DNA of 64,000 nt from the NCBI GenBank assembly GCA_963833115.1, contig CAWHWS010000002.1:2108001-2172000 (forward strand). Reading direction: 5' to 3'. Position 1 is the first letter of the stretch, and every line of letters starts with the position of its first letter. Source of the DNA: Hasllibacter sp963833115. Lineage in GTDB: Bacteria; Pseudomonadota; Alphaproteobacteria; Rhodobacterales; Rhodobacteraceae. Positions 35,190 to 44,618 of this stretch are shown piece after piece. The position numbers were made by a program, and so were the translations under genes. The notes beneath the pieces were generated by a model. That model saw nothing but the letters and a program-made list of their open reading frames with translations, did not search any database and was not told the DNA's origin.

Positions 35190-37661
35190 ATGGCGCTCAT
35201 CTTCCGCTGGCTGCTGCGCCTCCTGGCCGTCATGGCCGCGCTCGGCGCGGTGGCGCTCGCGATCCTCTGGCTCTTCCTCACGCGCAGCCTGACCGACCCG
35301 TCGGCCGACTACGTGATGGCCGGCCCCGAGGGCCCGATCGAGATCGTGCGCGACGTCTCCGCGGTGCCCCACGTCTTCGCCGGATCGGACGCGGACGTCT
35401 ATTTCGGGCTCGGCGTCGCGCATGCGCAGGACCGGCTCTGGCAGATGACGATCCTGCGCCGCACCGCCCAGGGGCGACTGTCGGAGATCTTCGGGGACCG
35501 CACGCTGGGCGTGGACGAGCTGATGCGCCGGCTCGACCTCGCGGGGGCCGCGCGCGCCTCCCTCGGCGCGCAGGACGCGGGCACGCTTGCGATGCTCGAG
35601 GCGTATTCCGCCGGCGTGAACGCCTGGATCGGGCAGGTCGCGACCGACGCGCTCGGCCGCGGGGCGCCGGAGTTCTTCCTCTTCGAGCCGCGCATCGAGC
35701 CCTGGTCGCCCGCCGACAGCCTGGCGATCCTCAAGGTCATGGCGCTCCAGCTCTCGGGCCATGCCGAGGGGGAGGTCCTGCTCGCGCGCCTGACGCTGAT
35801 GCTGGGGCCGGAGCGCGCGGGCCAGCTCATGCCGGCCGATCCGGGGCCGGGGATCGCGGCCCTGCCCGATTACGCCGCCCTCGTGCCTGGCGCGCGCCCG
35901 AGCCACGCCGCCCTGCCCCGCGCCGACGCCCTGAGCCCCGCGGCCAGGCGGCCCTTCGCCGGCGCGTCCAATGCCTGGGCCGCCGCCCCCGAGCGCAGCG
36001 CGGCGGGCGGAAGCCTGCTCGCGAGCGATCCGCACCTGATGCTCTCGGCGCCCTCGATCTGGTATCTCGCTCGCCTGGAGCTCGCCGCCGGCGGGGTGAT
36101 CGGCGCGACCATCCCCGGCATGCCCGTCGTGCTCCTGGGCCGGAGCGAGGCGCTCGGCTGGGGGATCACGTCGAGCTATCTCGACGATCAGGACATCTTC
36201 ATCGAGCGGCTCGATCCCGAGGACCCGTCCCGATACCTGTCAGGCGAGCGGTTCGTCCCGTTCGAGGCCCGCCCCTCCATCATCGAGATCGACGGCGCGC
36301 CGCCCGTCACCGTCGACCTGCGGTGGACGCGCAACGGCCCGGTCCTGCCCGGGGCGCATCACGGCGTGGGCTCGATCACGCCGCCGGGGCACGTCGCCAC
36401 CCTGGGCTGGACCGGCCTGTCGCGGCAGGACACGTCGATGACCGCGGCGCGCCGGCTGATGGGCGCGCGCACGACCGGCGCGGCGCTGGCCGCGGCCGAG
36501 GGCTTCCTCGCGCCCTCGCAGAACCTCGTCGTCGCCGACCGCGACGGCGTCGCGATGAAGACGATCGGCGCGATGCCGGACCGCGACCCCGCCCATCAGT
36601 CGGAGGGCCGCATCCCCGCGCCCGGCTGGATCGAGGCGAACCGATGGCGCGGGCGCCTGCCCTATGCCGACAATCCGACCTTCCGGGCGTCGGATGGCGG
36701 GATCGTCGGGAACACGAACAACAAGGCCTCGGACCGGCCCTTCCCGCGGCACGTGAGCCATCGCTATGGCGACACGCAGCGCGTCCTGCGCTGGCGGCGC
36801 CTGATGCAGTCGCGGCAGGTGCACACGCGCGGCAGCTTCATCGAGGCGCAGCTCGACATCGTGAGCCCGGCGGCGCGCTCGCTCCTGCCGCTGGTCGGGC
36901 GCGAGCTGTGGTTCACCGCGGAGGCCGCGCCCCCCGGCACGCCCGAGGCGCAGCGCCGCCGCGCGCTGGACCTGCTGGCCGAGTGGAACGGCGAGATGAG
37001 CGAGCACCGGCCCGAGCCCCTGATCTACTCGGCCTGGATGCGCGCGTTGCAGCGGCGCCTGATCCGCGACGAGATCGGGCCGCTGGCGGCGGAGTTCGCG
37101 CATCCCGATCCCCTCTTCATCGAGGCCGTGTTCCGCGGCGCGGACGGCGCGGACGCGTGGTGCGACGTGGTGCAGTCCGCCCCGGTGGAGACCTGCGACG
37201 ACCTCGCGCGCATCGCCCTCGACGACGCGCTCGTGTGGATCAGTGAGGGCTGGGGCGACGCGCTCGAGAGCCTGCGCTGGGGCGACGCGCACGAGGCGGC
37301 GCACGACCATGCGATCCTGGGCGACGTGCCCCTGGTGCGCTGGCTGGTGAACATCCGCCAGAGCACGTCGGGCGGGGACCACACGCTGATGCGCGGGCGC
37401 ACGGCCGGCGACGGGCCCGAGCCGTTCCGCAACGTGCACGCGGCGGGCTACCGGGGGGTCTACGACTTCTCGGACCCCGACAGCAGCGTCTTCGTCATCG
37501 CCACGGGGCAGTCGGGGCATCCCCTCTCGCGCCATTACGACGACCTGGGCGGCCTGTGGCGGCGGGGCGAGTACATCCCGATGACCCTCGACCCCGAGCT
37601 GGCCCGCGCCGGGGCCGACGGGATCGTGACGATCCGGCCGACGCCCGCGCCCGCGGACTAG
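35190..37661 (+). CDS. Membrane-anchored penicillin acylase family Ntn hydrolase
   Basis: An 823-residue protein. A hydrophobic N-terminal anchor (MALIFRWLLRLLAVMAALGA and onward, residues 1-35) is followed by the alpha-subunit region with HVFAGSDADVYFGLGVAHAQDRLWQM. The autocatalytic Ser (about 260) is in GASNAWAAAP, after which comes SLLASDPHLMLSAPSIWY, the beta-subunit pattern; the late SGGDHTLMRG region is also normal. Such enzymes cut amide bonds of acylated compounds, including N-acyl homoserine lactones in some bacteria. I prefer the ATG at 35190 because the anchor follows directly; an in-frame ATG at 35127 adds 21 basic residues. Its stop overlaps the hflX stop region. Confidence 0.87.
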   Translation: MALIFRWLLRLLAVMAALGAVALAILWLFLTRSLTDPSADYVMAGPEGPIEIVRDVSAVPHVFAGSDADVYFGLGVAHAQDRLWQMTILRRTAQGRLSEIFGDRTLGVDELMRRLDLAGAARASLGAQDAGTLAMLEAYSAGVNAWIGQVATDALGRGAPEFFLFEPRIEPWSPADSLAILKVMALQLSGHAEGEVLLARLTLMLGPERAGQLMPADPGPGIAALPDYAALVPGARPSHAALPRADALSPAARRPFAGASNAWAAAPERSAAGGSLLASDPHLMLSAPSIWYLARLELAAGGVIGATIPGMPVVLLGRSEALGWGITSSYLDDQDIFIERLDPEDPSRYLSGERFVPFEARPSIIEIDGAPPVTVDLRWTRNGPVLPGAHHGVGSITPPGHVATLGWTGLSRQDTSMTAARRLMGARTTGAALAAAEGFLAPSQNLVVADRDGVAMKTIGAMPDRDPAHQSEGRIPAPGWIEANRWRGRLPYADNPTFRASDGGIVGNTNNKASDRPFPRHVSHRYGDTQRVLRWRRLMQSRQVHTRGSFIEAQLDIVSPAARSLLPLVGRELWFTAEAAPPGTPEAQRRRALDLLAEWNGEMSEHRPEPLIYSAWMRALQRRLIRDEIGPLAAEFAHPDPLFIEAVFRGADGADAWCDVVQSAPVETCDDLARIALDDALVWISEGWGDALESLRWGDAHEAAHDHAILGDVPLVRWLVNIRQSTSGGDHTLMRGRTAGDGPEPFRNVHAAGYRGVYDFSDPDSSVFVIATGQSGHPLSRHYDDLGGLWRRGEYIPMTLDPELARAGADGIVTIRPTPAPAD

Positions 37662-38947
37662 CCCGCGCGCACCGCCTCGAACTCGGCGCGCTGGCGCGGG
37701 GTCCACTGGACCCGCAGGCGCGTCGCCATGCCGTCCTCGCTGGCCGCCTCCTCCTCGATCACGCCGGCCTCGTGCAGCCAGGCGCGCGCGCGCCCCTCTG
37801 CGGCGCCGAGGGTCACCTCCGCGTCCTCGCGCGCGCCGCCGAGCGCGTCGGCGCAGGCCGCGAGCATGGCGTCCAGCCCCTCTCCGGTGACCGAGGAGAT
37901 CGGCACCACGTCGGCGCGCCGCTCGGCCTGCGCGGCCAGGGCAGCGCGCGCTTCGGGGTCCATCAGGTCGATCTTGTTCCAGAGCTCGATCCGCGGGGTC
38001 GCCTCGGGCGTGCCGAGATCGGCCAGGATGCCCTCGACGTCGCGCGCCTGGCGCTCGGTCTCGGGGTGGCTGACGTCGCGCACGTGCAGGATCAGGTCCG
38101 CCGCCAGCACCTCCTCGAGCGTGGCGCGGAACGCGGCGACCAGCTCGGTCGGCAGGTCCGACACGAACCCGACCGTGTCCGACAGGATCACGTCGCCGAC
38201 CATGTCGAGGCGCACCGAGCGCATGGTCGGGTCGAGCGTGGCGAAGAGCATGTCCTTGGCGAGGACGTCCGCGCCCGTGAGGCGGTTGAAGAGGGTGGAC
38301 TTGCCGGCGTTGGTGTAGCCCACCAGCGCGACCACCGGGTAGGGCACCTTGGCGCGCGCCGCGCGGTGCAGGGCGCGGGTCTTGGTGACCTTGCCGAGCT
38401 GCCGCTTGAGGCGCAGGATCTGGTCGTCGATGGCGCGGCGGTCGGCCTCGATCTGGGTCTCGCCGGGGCCGCCGACGAAGCCTAAGCCCCCGCGCTGCCG
38501 CTCCAGGTGCGTCCAGGCCCGCACGAGGCGGGTGCGCTGATAGGCGAGCGCCGCCATCTCGACCTGGAGGACGCCCTCGCGCGTCGCGGCGCGGTCCGAG
38601 AAGATCTCCAGGATGAGGCCCGTCCGGTCGAGGAGCTTGCACGACCAGGCCTTCTCGAGATTGCGCTGCTGCACCGGGGTGAGGGCCCCGTCGATGAGCA
38701 CGAGCGCGACATCCTCTCCGGCGACGCGGGCCTTTATCTCGTCGAGCTTGCCGGGGCCGAAGAGCGTGCCCGGGCGCGGGTCGCGCACGGCCACGACCTC
38801 GCCGCCCAGCACGTCGAGCTCGGGCAGCGCGTGGGCCAGCGCCACCGCCTCGGCGAGGCGAGGCGCCGCGTCGAGGCGCCGGTCGAGCTGCGGGTGGAGG
38901 ACGAGCGCCCGGGTGCGCGGCCGCGCCGTCGCCTCCGGGGCCTTCAT
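37658..38947 (-). CDS. hflX: Ribosome-associated GTPase HflX
   Basis: A 429-residue HflX. The N-terminal glycine-rich domain (about 1-190) has the signatures GTLFGPGKLDEIKARV, VQQRNLEKAW, DRTGLILEIF and RGGLGFVGGPGETQIEADRR. The GTPase domain begins with P-loop ALVGYTNAGKST (about 208-219), then the G3 DTVGF and G4 NKID motifs. It splits stalled ribosomes after stress. The ATG overlaps the hfq TGA (ATGA). This hfq-hflX pairing, at the end of the ntr-trk block, is conserved across many alphaproteobacteria. Confidence 0.96.
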   Translation of the reverse strand: MKAPEATARPRTRALVLHPQLDRRLDAAPRLAEAVALAHALPELDVLGGEVVAVRDPRPGTLFGPGKLDEIKARVAGEDVALVLIDGALTPVQQRNLEKAWSCKLLDRTGLILEIFSDRAATREGVLQVEMAALAYQRTRLVRAWTHLERQRGGLGFVGGPGETQIEADRRAIDDQILRLKRQLGKVTKTRALHRAARAKVPYPVVALVGYTNAGKSTLFNRLTGADVLAKDMLFATLDPTMRSVRLDMVGDVILSDTVGFVSDLPTELVAAFRATLEEVLAADLILHVRDVSHPETERQARDVEGILADLGTPEATPRIELWNKIDLMDPEARAALAAQAERRADVVPISSVTGEGLDAMLAACADALGGAREDAEVTLGAAEGRARAWLHEAGVIEEEAASEDGMATRLRVQWTPRQRAEFEAVRAG

Positions 38948-39174
38948 TCCTCGCCGTCGTAAAGGCTGATGGGCTGGCTGGGCATGATGGTGCTCATGGC
39001 GGACTTGTAGACGAGCTGCGACTGCCCGTCCCGGCGCAGCAGGACGCAGAAATTGTCGAACCAGGTGATGACGCCCTGCAGCTTGACGCCGTTGACGAGG
39101 AAGATCGTGACCGGGACCTTGGTCTTGCGGACGTGGTTGAGGAACGCGTCCTGAAGGTTCTGCTTGTCGGCCAT
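38944..39174 (-). CDS. hfq: RNA chaperone Hfq
   Basis: A 76-residue Hfq with the complete Sm fold. Sm1 reads KVPVTIFLVNGVKLQGVITW and Sm2 contains YKSAMSTIMPS, with the Q of NLQDAFLN at the proximal face. The C-terminal tail is only a few residues, as usual in alphaproteobacteria. Hfq pairs small RNAs with mRNAs and in this lineage supports nitrogen and photosynthesis control. It is coupled to hflX; trkH precedes it by 121 bases. Confidence 0.98.
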   Translation of the reverse strand: MADKQNLQDAFLNHVRKTKVPVTIFLVNGVKLQGVITWFDNFCVLLRRDGQSQLVYKSAMSTIMPSQPISLYDGEE

Positions 39175-39295
39175 GGGGTCTCCCGCCCTTTTCTTATCGT
39201 TGCGCGCGGATGCGCGGGCCGGTGCGGCGCGTCCGCCCGGATCCGCGCAATATGGCGCCGGGGCCGGAAGCCCGCCACCCCATTCTGGGTGGGCG

Positions 39296-40876
39296 TCAGC
39301 CGCGCCAGAGGTCGGGATTGAGAAGCGCCACGATCGCCAGGAGTTCCATCCGGCCGAGGATCATCCCCGCGGCGATCACGCCCTTGGCGAAGCCCGGCAG
39401 GGTCAGGAGGTCGATCTCCAGCGCCGTGATCCCGGCGGCCAGCGGCCCGGCATTGCCGAGCGCCGCGACGGCGAGGACGAGCGCGTCCTCGAAGGGCACG
39501 TCGGCCGCGGCGATGCCGAGGGTGAGGGCCGCGATCGAGAAGGCGAAGAGCATGAACGAGATCCACGCGATCTGCGCGCCGCGGCGGCGCACGTCGCGCC
39601 CCGAGAGCCCGCCCCGCCCCACCGAGGAGGGATGCACCAGGCGCCCCATCTCCCGCGAGGCGTGGGCCGCGAGCGCATGGACGCGGAAGAGCTTAACCCC
39701 GCCCGCCGTCGTCGCCACGCCCCCGCCGACGAGCGCCAGGCCCATCAGCACGATGCCCGGCGCCGGCAGGCCCGACCAGTCGCGCGCGCCCTGCCAGGCC
39801 GCGCTCTCGAACCCGGTCGTCGTCAGGAACGACAGGGAGGTGAACGCGGCGCCCCAGAGCGCCGCCCCCGCGGCGGCGAGGTCGTCCCCCTCGGAGACCT
39901 CGACCGCGCCGATCCAGTGGCGCGCGAAGAGGAGCCCGGCCGCCCCCGCGACGATCCACGCCGCCAGGCGCAGCTCGGGGTCGCGGCGCAGGCGAGAGAC
40001 GCCCCCGCGGGCGTCGTCGGCGAAGGTGCCGCGGCTCAGGGCGAAGACGAGGAACGCCGCGATCGCGACCTCCGCGAGCGGACCGGTGGTCAGCGCGCCG
40101 CCTTCGGAGGAGATGCCGGAGGTCGCGAGCGTGGACATCGCGAGGCACGCGGCCTCGAGCGGCGGCACGCCCGCGGCGTGGAGGAGCCCCCAGAGCACGC
40201 CCGTGAGCGCCGCGTAGATCGGGGCGAGCTGCCGTCCGTACCGGGTCAGGCGCTCGGACGGCTCGTTCACGCGCAGGATCTGGGAGGCGCGGGTGGCGCC
40301 CTCCCCCGTCGGCGCCTCGGAGGCGACCTCCACCCCGCCGAGGTTCATCGGCGCCAGGATGGCGGCCGCCGTGACCCAGAGAAACAGGCCTCCGAGCCAG
40401 CCCACCAGCGCGCGCCAGAGGTGCAGCGCGCCCGGCAGCCGGTCCGCCTCGTAGAGCGCGAAGCCGGTCGTGGTCAGGGCCGACACCATCTCGAGCCAGG
40501 CGCTGACCGGGGACGTCGCCGGCACCGCGATCCAGAACGGGACCGCGAGCATCGCCGGCAGGAGCGCGTAGGCGCCCAGCAGCGACAGGAGCTGGACGCG
40601 GGCGGGCCGCCGCATGCGCCGCGAGGCCGAGGCCGCCGCCACGACCCAGCACAGGAAGCCGAAGAACAGCGCCGGATGGAGGAAGGCGCGCCCGATGCGC
40701 GCGTCGCCCCCGGCGAAGGCGAAGGCGGCGGGCACCAGCATGGCGGCCGCCCCGATCGCGGCGAAGAGGATCAGGAGCGGCAGGCGCTCGATCCGCCGGC
40801 GCAGGCCCGAGGAGGGGCCGACCGGCCCGGCATGTCGCGCCCGGCGGCGGGCGGCGCGGCGGGGTGCGCTCGCCAC
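39296..40876 (-). CDS. trkH: Potassium uptake protein TrkH
   Basis: A 526-residue membrane subunit of the Trk potassium system with roughly ten helices arranged as four pseudo-repeats. Selectivity-filter-like loops occur in ALTTTGFALYE (first), STLATSGISSEGG (second), FLTTTGFESAAW (third) and AALGNAGPLA (fourth). The start is the GTG at 40876, two bases after the trkA stop; no upstream ATG outside trkA gives the correct beginning. A basic stretch of about 25 residues precedes the first helix. The trkA-trkH pair is contiguous. Confidence 0.93.
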   Translation of the reverse strand: MASAPRRAARRRARHAGPVGPSSGLRRRIERLPLLILFAAIGAAAMLVPAAFAFAGGDARIGRAFLHPALFFGFLCWVVAAASASRRMRRPARVQLLSLLGAYALLPAMLAVPFWIAVPATSPVSAWLEMVSALTTTGFALYEADRLPGALHLWRALVGWLGGLFLWVTAAAILAPMNLGGVEVASEAPTGEGATRASQILRVNEPSERLTRYGRQLAPIYAALTGVLWGLLHAAGVPPLEAACLAMSTLATSGISSEGGALTTGPLAEVAIAAFLVFALSRGTFADDARGGVSRLRRDPELRLAAWIVAGAAGLLFARHWIGAVEVSEGDDLAAAGAALWGAAFTSLSFLTTTGFESAAWQGARDWSGLPAPGIVLMGLALVGGGVATTAGGVKLFRVHALAAHASREMGRLVHPSSVGRGGLSGRDVRRRGAQIAWISFMLFAFSIAALTLGIAAADVPFEDALVLAVAALGNAGPLAAGITALEIDLLTLPGFAKGVIAAGMILGRMELLAIVALLNPDLWRG

Positions 40877-40878
40877 GG

Positions 40879-42255
40879 CTAGAAGAAGTCGATCGAGACC
40901 TGGAGCAGGCTCTCGACCTCCGGCACGTCGCCGGCGAGCGCGAAGAGGACCACGACGTCGCCCTCCTCGATGCGCATGTCGCCGGTGGGGCGCCGCACGC
41001 GCCCGCCCTTGCGCACCGCGCCCAGGAGCACGCCCTCGGGGAAGTCGATATCGGCCACCTGCTTGCCGGCCATGACCGAGGTCCGCATGATCCGCGCCTC
41101 GATGATCTCGGCCTCGGCGTCGCCGATGGAGTAGACGGCGCGCACCTGCCCGTGGCGTACGTGGCGCAGGATCGAGCTCACCGTGGTGGCGCGCGGGTTG
41201 ATCCAGGCGTCGATCCCGAGCGGCTCCATCAGGGTGCCGAGCGTGGGGTCGTTGACCAGCACGATCGCCATCGGGCTGCCCATCTGCTTGGCGCGCACGG
41301 CGGCGAGCATGTTGGTCTTGTCGTCGTCGGTCACGCACAGGATCGCGCCCGCCCGGCCGGCGCCGGCCTCCTCCAGGAGGTCGCCGTCGAGCCCGTCGCC
41401 GTTGAGCACGATGGTCCGCTCGAGGCGGTCGGCGGCGCGCTCGGCGATGGGGCGGCTGCGTTCTATCATCTTGACGCGCACCCGGTCCTCGCGCGCCTCG
41501 AGCGCCTCGGCGACCGCGAGGCCCACGTTGCCGCCGCCGACGATCACGACGCGGTCGGTGCGCACCTCCCGCTTGCCGAAGATCTCCATCGTGCGGCCGG
41601 CGTCGTCCGAATGGGTCATCACGTAGACCGCGTCCCCGGCGAAGAGCTGGTCCCCGGGCTCGGGGGCGAAGAGGGCGCCGCCGCGGCGCACGCCCACGAC
41701 GATCGCGCGCAGCGTGGAGAAGAGCTCCGAGAGCTGGCGCAGCGGCGTGCCCAGGACGGGGCAGTCCGCGTCGAGCATCAGGCCGAGGAGGCGAGCCTCC
41801 CCGTCGAGGAAGGCTTCGGTGTCGAAGGCGGCGGGCGCGTTCAGGCGCCGCAGGGCGGCGTCCGCGACCTCCCGCTCGGGGGAGATCACCACGTCGATCG
41901 GCATGTGGTCGCGGCGGTAGAGGTCGGAGTAGATCGCGTTCCGGTAGGATTGCGCCCGCAGCCGCGCAATCTTGGTGGTGATCGCGAAGATCGAATGGGC
42001 CACCTGGCAGGTGACCATGTTCACCTCGTCCGAATGCGTCGCGGCGATGATCATGTCGGCGTCGGCGGCGCCCGCCCGGTCGAGGATGTCGGGATAGGAG
42101 GCGTGCCCGACGATGCCCTGCACGTCGAGGCTGTCGGTGGCGCGGCGCACGAGATCGGCGCTGAGGTCGACCACGGTGACGTCGTTGCGCTCCGTGGAGA
42201 GGTGCCGCGCGATCTGCCAGCCGACCTGGCCCGCGCCGCAGATGATGACCTTCAT
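40879..42255 (-). CDS. trkA: Trk potassium regulator TrkA
   Basis: A 458-residue peripheral subunit with two tandem RCK modules. The first NAD-binding turn is MKVIICGAGQVGWQIARHL (1-19) and the second VIVGGGNVGLAVAEAL (about 233-248); each is followed by a TrkA-C domain. It gates TrkH in response to nucleotide. I chose the ATG at 42255 because the Rossmann strand starts right there; 12 more residues upstream are possible but have no conserved character. It lies between an alpha/beta hydrolase gene and trkH. Confidence 0.96.
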   Translation of the reverse strand: MKVIICGAGQVGWQIARHLSTERNDVTVVDLSADLVRRATDSLDVQGIVGHASYPDILDRAGAADADMIIAATHSDEVNMVTCQVAHSIFAITTKIARLRAQSYRNAIYSDLYRRDHMPIDVVISPEREVADAALRRLNAPAAFDTEAFLDGEARLLGLMLDADCPVLGTPLRQLSELFSTLRAIVVGVRRGGALFAPEPGDQLFAGDAVYVMTHSDDAGRTMEIFGKREVRTDRVVIVGGGNVGLAVAEALEAREDRVRVKMIERSRPIAERAADRLERTIVLNGDGLDGDLLEEAGAGRAGAILCVTDDDKTNMLAAVRAKQMGSPMAIVLVNDPTLGTLMEPLGIDAWINPRATTVSSILRHVRHGQVRAVYSIGDAEAEIIEARIMRTSVMAGKQVADIDFPEGVLLGAVRKGGRVRRPTGDMRIEEGDVVVLFALAGDVPEVESLLQVSIDFF

Positions 42256-42306
42256 GGGTGTCCCGCGCGTGGCCTGCCGCCCGCATCGCACGCCCGGCTG
42301 GGCCGT

Positions 42307-43179
42307 TCAACCGGCGGGCAGGTGCGCCGCCACGGCATGGGCGACGGCGGCGGGCGTCTCCCTGTTGGGCCAGTGGCCGGCGTCGGTCCAGCGGCGGGCG
42401 GCGCCGCAGGCGTTGGCCGCGATCCGGATGGCCGCGGCGGGCACGATCCGGTCGCGCGTGCCGTGCACGAAGGTGATGGGCGCCGCGATGCGCGTGAGGC
42501 GGGGCGCGTAGTTGGTGGCGAAGCGCGCGGGGCCCATCTCGGCGCGCAGGAAGCCGGGCATGGCCGGCGCGCGGGCCTGGCGCGCCGCGGCGGTGCGGAA
42601 CGCGGCGATCGTGGCCGCGTCGATCCGCGCGGGATCGCCGTAGATCGCCGCGAGCGTCCGGCGCGCGCCCTCCGCGCCGGCCGCCAGGCCCGCGATCGCC
42701 GCGGCCGCCCCCGGCGCGCGCCCGAGCGCGTAGCGCAGCGGATGAAGGGGCGTCGCGTCCGTCACGCCGTAGGTGGCGACGGGCACGAGGCCGAGCACCG
42801 CGCCGGGGCAGTCGAGCGCCAGGCCGATCGCGATGGCGCCGCCCATCGAGAGGCCGGCCACCACCGCCGGGCCGAACCCGCGCATCGCCCAGAACGCGGC
42901 CGTCCAGTCGAGCATCTCCGGGATGCCCGCCCGGCCGGGCAGCGCGTCCGTTCCGCCGTATCCCGGCAGGTCGGGCGCGATGAGGCGCGCCCGCCCCGCC
43001 AGCAGGGTCATCACCGGGGTCCACGCGCAGGCCGCGTCGTCGATCCCCGATCCGTGGAGGAGGAGGACGGGCGGCGCATCGGCCGCGCCCGCCTCCAGCC
43101 ATGTCGCGCGGCGGCCCCGGACGGCGCCAAGGCGCCGGCGGATGCCGCCCTCGTCCGGTCCCGCCAGAGCGTCAGGCAC
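42307..43179 (-). CDS. Alpha/beta hydrolase
   Basis: A 290-residue alpha/beta-fold hydrolase. The oxyanion stretch LLLHGSGIDD (about 39-48), LIAPDLPGYGGTD (about 66-78), the nucleophile elbow AGLSMGGA with Ser at about 110, the acid in HGTRDRIVP and the His in DAGHWPNRE make a complete catalytic triad. There is no signal peptide. Substrate unknown. It overlaps the end of ntrX by eight bases, so it is coupled to the two-component genes, but its position between ntrX and trkA suggests an inserted passenger. Confidence 0.85.
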   Translation of the reverse strand: MPDALAGPDEGGIRRRLGAVRGRRATWLEAGAADAPPVLLLHGSGIDDAACAWTPVMTLLAGRARLIAPDLPGYGGTDALPGRAGIPEMLDWTAAFWAMRGFGPAVVAGLSMGGAIAIGLALDCPGAVLGLVPVATYGVTDATPLHPLRYALGRAPGAAAAIAGLAAGAEGARRTLAAIYGDPARIDAATIAAFRTAAARQARAPAMPGFLRAEMGPARFATNYAPRLTRIAAPITFVHGTRDRIVPAAAIRIAANACGAARRWTDAGHWPNRETPAAVAHAVAAHLPAG

Positions 43180-44587
43180 TCTGGCGCAGCGGTTCCTCCA
43201 GGTGCGCCACCCGCGCGCCGGCGCGGTTCGTCGTCACCACGCCGAGGCTCTTGAGCTTGCGGTGCAGCGCGCTGCGCTCCATCCCGACGAAGGTCGCGGT
43301 GCGCGAGATGTTGCCCCCGAAGCGGTTGATCTGCGTCAGGAGATACTCCCGCTCGAAGAGCTCGCGCGCCTCGCGCAGCGGCAGGGTCGCCAGGCTCCCG
43401 GAGAGGACGACCCGGCCCTCCTCGCTCTCGGTGCCCGCCTCGTTGCCCGGCAGCTCGCGCGCCGTGATCGGGCCGGTCCCCTCGCCGAGGATCAGCACGC
43501 GCTCGATCACGTTCTTGAGCTGGCGCACGTTGCCCGGCCAGCGCATCGTCTGGAGGAGCGCCTCGGCCTCCTCGGCGACCTCGCGCAGGGGCAGGCCCTG
43601 GGTGCGGTTGAACGCCTCGATGAAATGCGCGCACAGGAGCGGCACGTCCTCGCGGCGCTCCTCGAGGCTGGGGACCGCGACGGGCACCACGTTGAGGCGG
43701 TGGTAGAGCTCCTGCCGGAAGCGGCCCTCGTCGACCTCGACCGCGAGGTCGCGGGTCGTGGAGCTCAGCACGCGCAGGTCGACGTTGACCTTGGTCGCGC
43801 CGCCGACGCGGGCGAAGCTCTGCTCGGTCAGGACGCGCAGGATCTTGGACTGCGTGCCCATCGGCATGTCGGCGACCTCGTCGAGATAGAGCGTGCCGCC
43901 GTTGGCCTGCTCGAGGAGGCCCTTTTCCACGCCGCGCTCGCCGCCCTCGCGGCCGAAGAGGACCGCCTCCATGCGGTCGGGCTCGATCGAAGCGGAGGAG
44001 ACCGTCACGAAGGGCCCGTCCGCGCGCAGCGAGTGCTCGTGCACGTAGCGGGCGGCGACCTCCTTGCCCGAGCCCGCGGGCCCGGTGAGCATCACGCGCC
44101 CGTTGGACTTGGTCACCTTGTCGAGCTGGCCCTTCAGGCCCTTGAACGCCGCGGAGGCGCCCAGCATCTCGGGCGCCGCGCCGCCGCCGCGCTTGAGCTC
44201 CACGTTCTCGCGGCGCAGGCGCGAGGTCTCCATCGCGCGGCCGATCACGACCATGAGCTGGTCGATGTTGAACGGCTTCTCGATGAAGTCGTAGGCGCCC
44301 TGCTTGATGGCGGCGACCGCGATCTCGATGTTGCCGTGCCCCGAGATGATGACGATCGGGATGCCGGGATGGTCGCGCTTGACCTGCTTGAGGATGTCGA
44401 TCCCGTCCATCGCGGAATCCTTGAGCCAGATGTCGAGGATCATCAGGCTCGGCGCCTCGCGCTCGATCTCGGCCATGCACTCGTCCGAGGTTCCGGCGAG
44501 GCGGGTGGTGTAGCCCTCGTCCTTCAGGATGTCCGAGATCAACTCGCGGATGTCCCGCTCGTCGTCGGTGATGAGAATGTCGCCCAT
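43172..44587 (-). CDS. ntrX: Nitrogen response regulator NtrX without GAFTGA loop
   Basis: A 471-residue NtrC-family regulator. The receiver domain (MGDILITDDERDIRELISDI, phosphoacceptor D in MILDIWLKDS) is followed by an AAA+ domain with Walker A GPAGSGKEV and a Walker-B-like GTLYLDEVADM, and a Fis-type helix-turn-helix at the end (TATFVGMERSALHRKLKSLG). Where sigma54 activators carry GAFTGA the sequence reads LFGREGGERGVEKGLLEQ, so contact with sigma54 is not expected. NtrX is the partner of the NtrY kinase encoded just upstream. Confidence 0.93.
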   Translation of the reverse strand: MGDILITDDERDIRELISDILKDEGYTTRLAGTSDECMAEIEREAPSLMILDIWLKDSAMDGIDILKQVKRDHPGIPIVIISGHGNIEIAVAAIKQGAYDFIEKPFNIDQLMVVIGRAMETSRLRRENVELKRGGGAAPEMLGASAAFKGLKGQLDKVTKSNGRVMLTGPAGSGKEVAARYVHEHSLRADGPFVTVSSASIEPDRMEAVLFGREGGERGVEKGLLEQANGGTLYLDEVADMPMGTQSKILRVLTEQSFARVGGATKVNVDLRVLSSTTRDLAVEVDEGRFRQELYHRLNVVPVAVPSLEERREDVPLLCAHFIEAFNRTQGLPLREVAEEAEALLQTMRWPGNVRQLKNVIERVLILGEGTGPITARELPGNEAGTESEEGRVVLSGSLATLPLREARELFEREYLLTQINRFGGNISRTATFVGMERSALHRKLKSLGVVTTNRAGARVAHLEEPLRQSA

Positions 44588-44618
44588 TATGCTGCTCTGC
44601 CTCTGCTCGCGCCGCCGA

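Noticed and set aside
40877..43102. Apparent N-terminal extension of TrkH over 700 residues
   Set aside because: It reads through trkA and the hydrolase gene in a wrong frame; the GTG at 40876 gives a normal TrkH.
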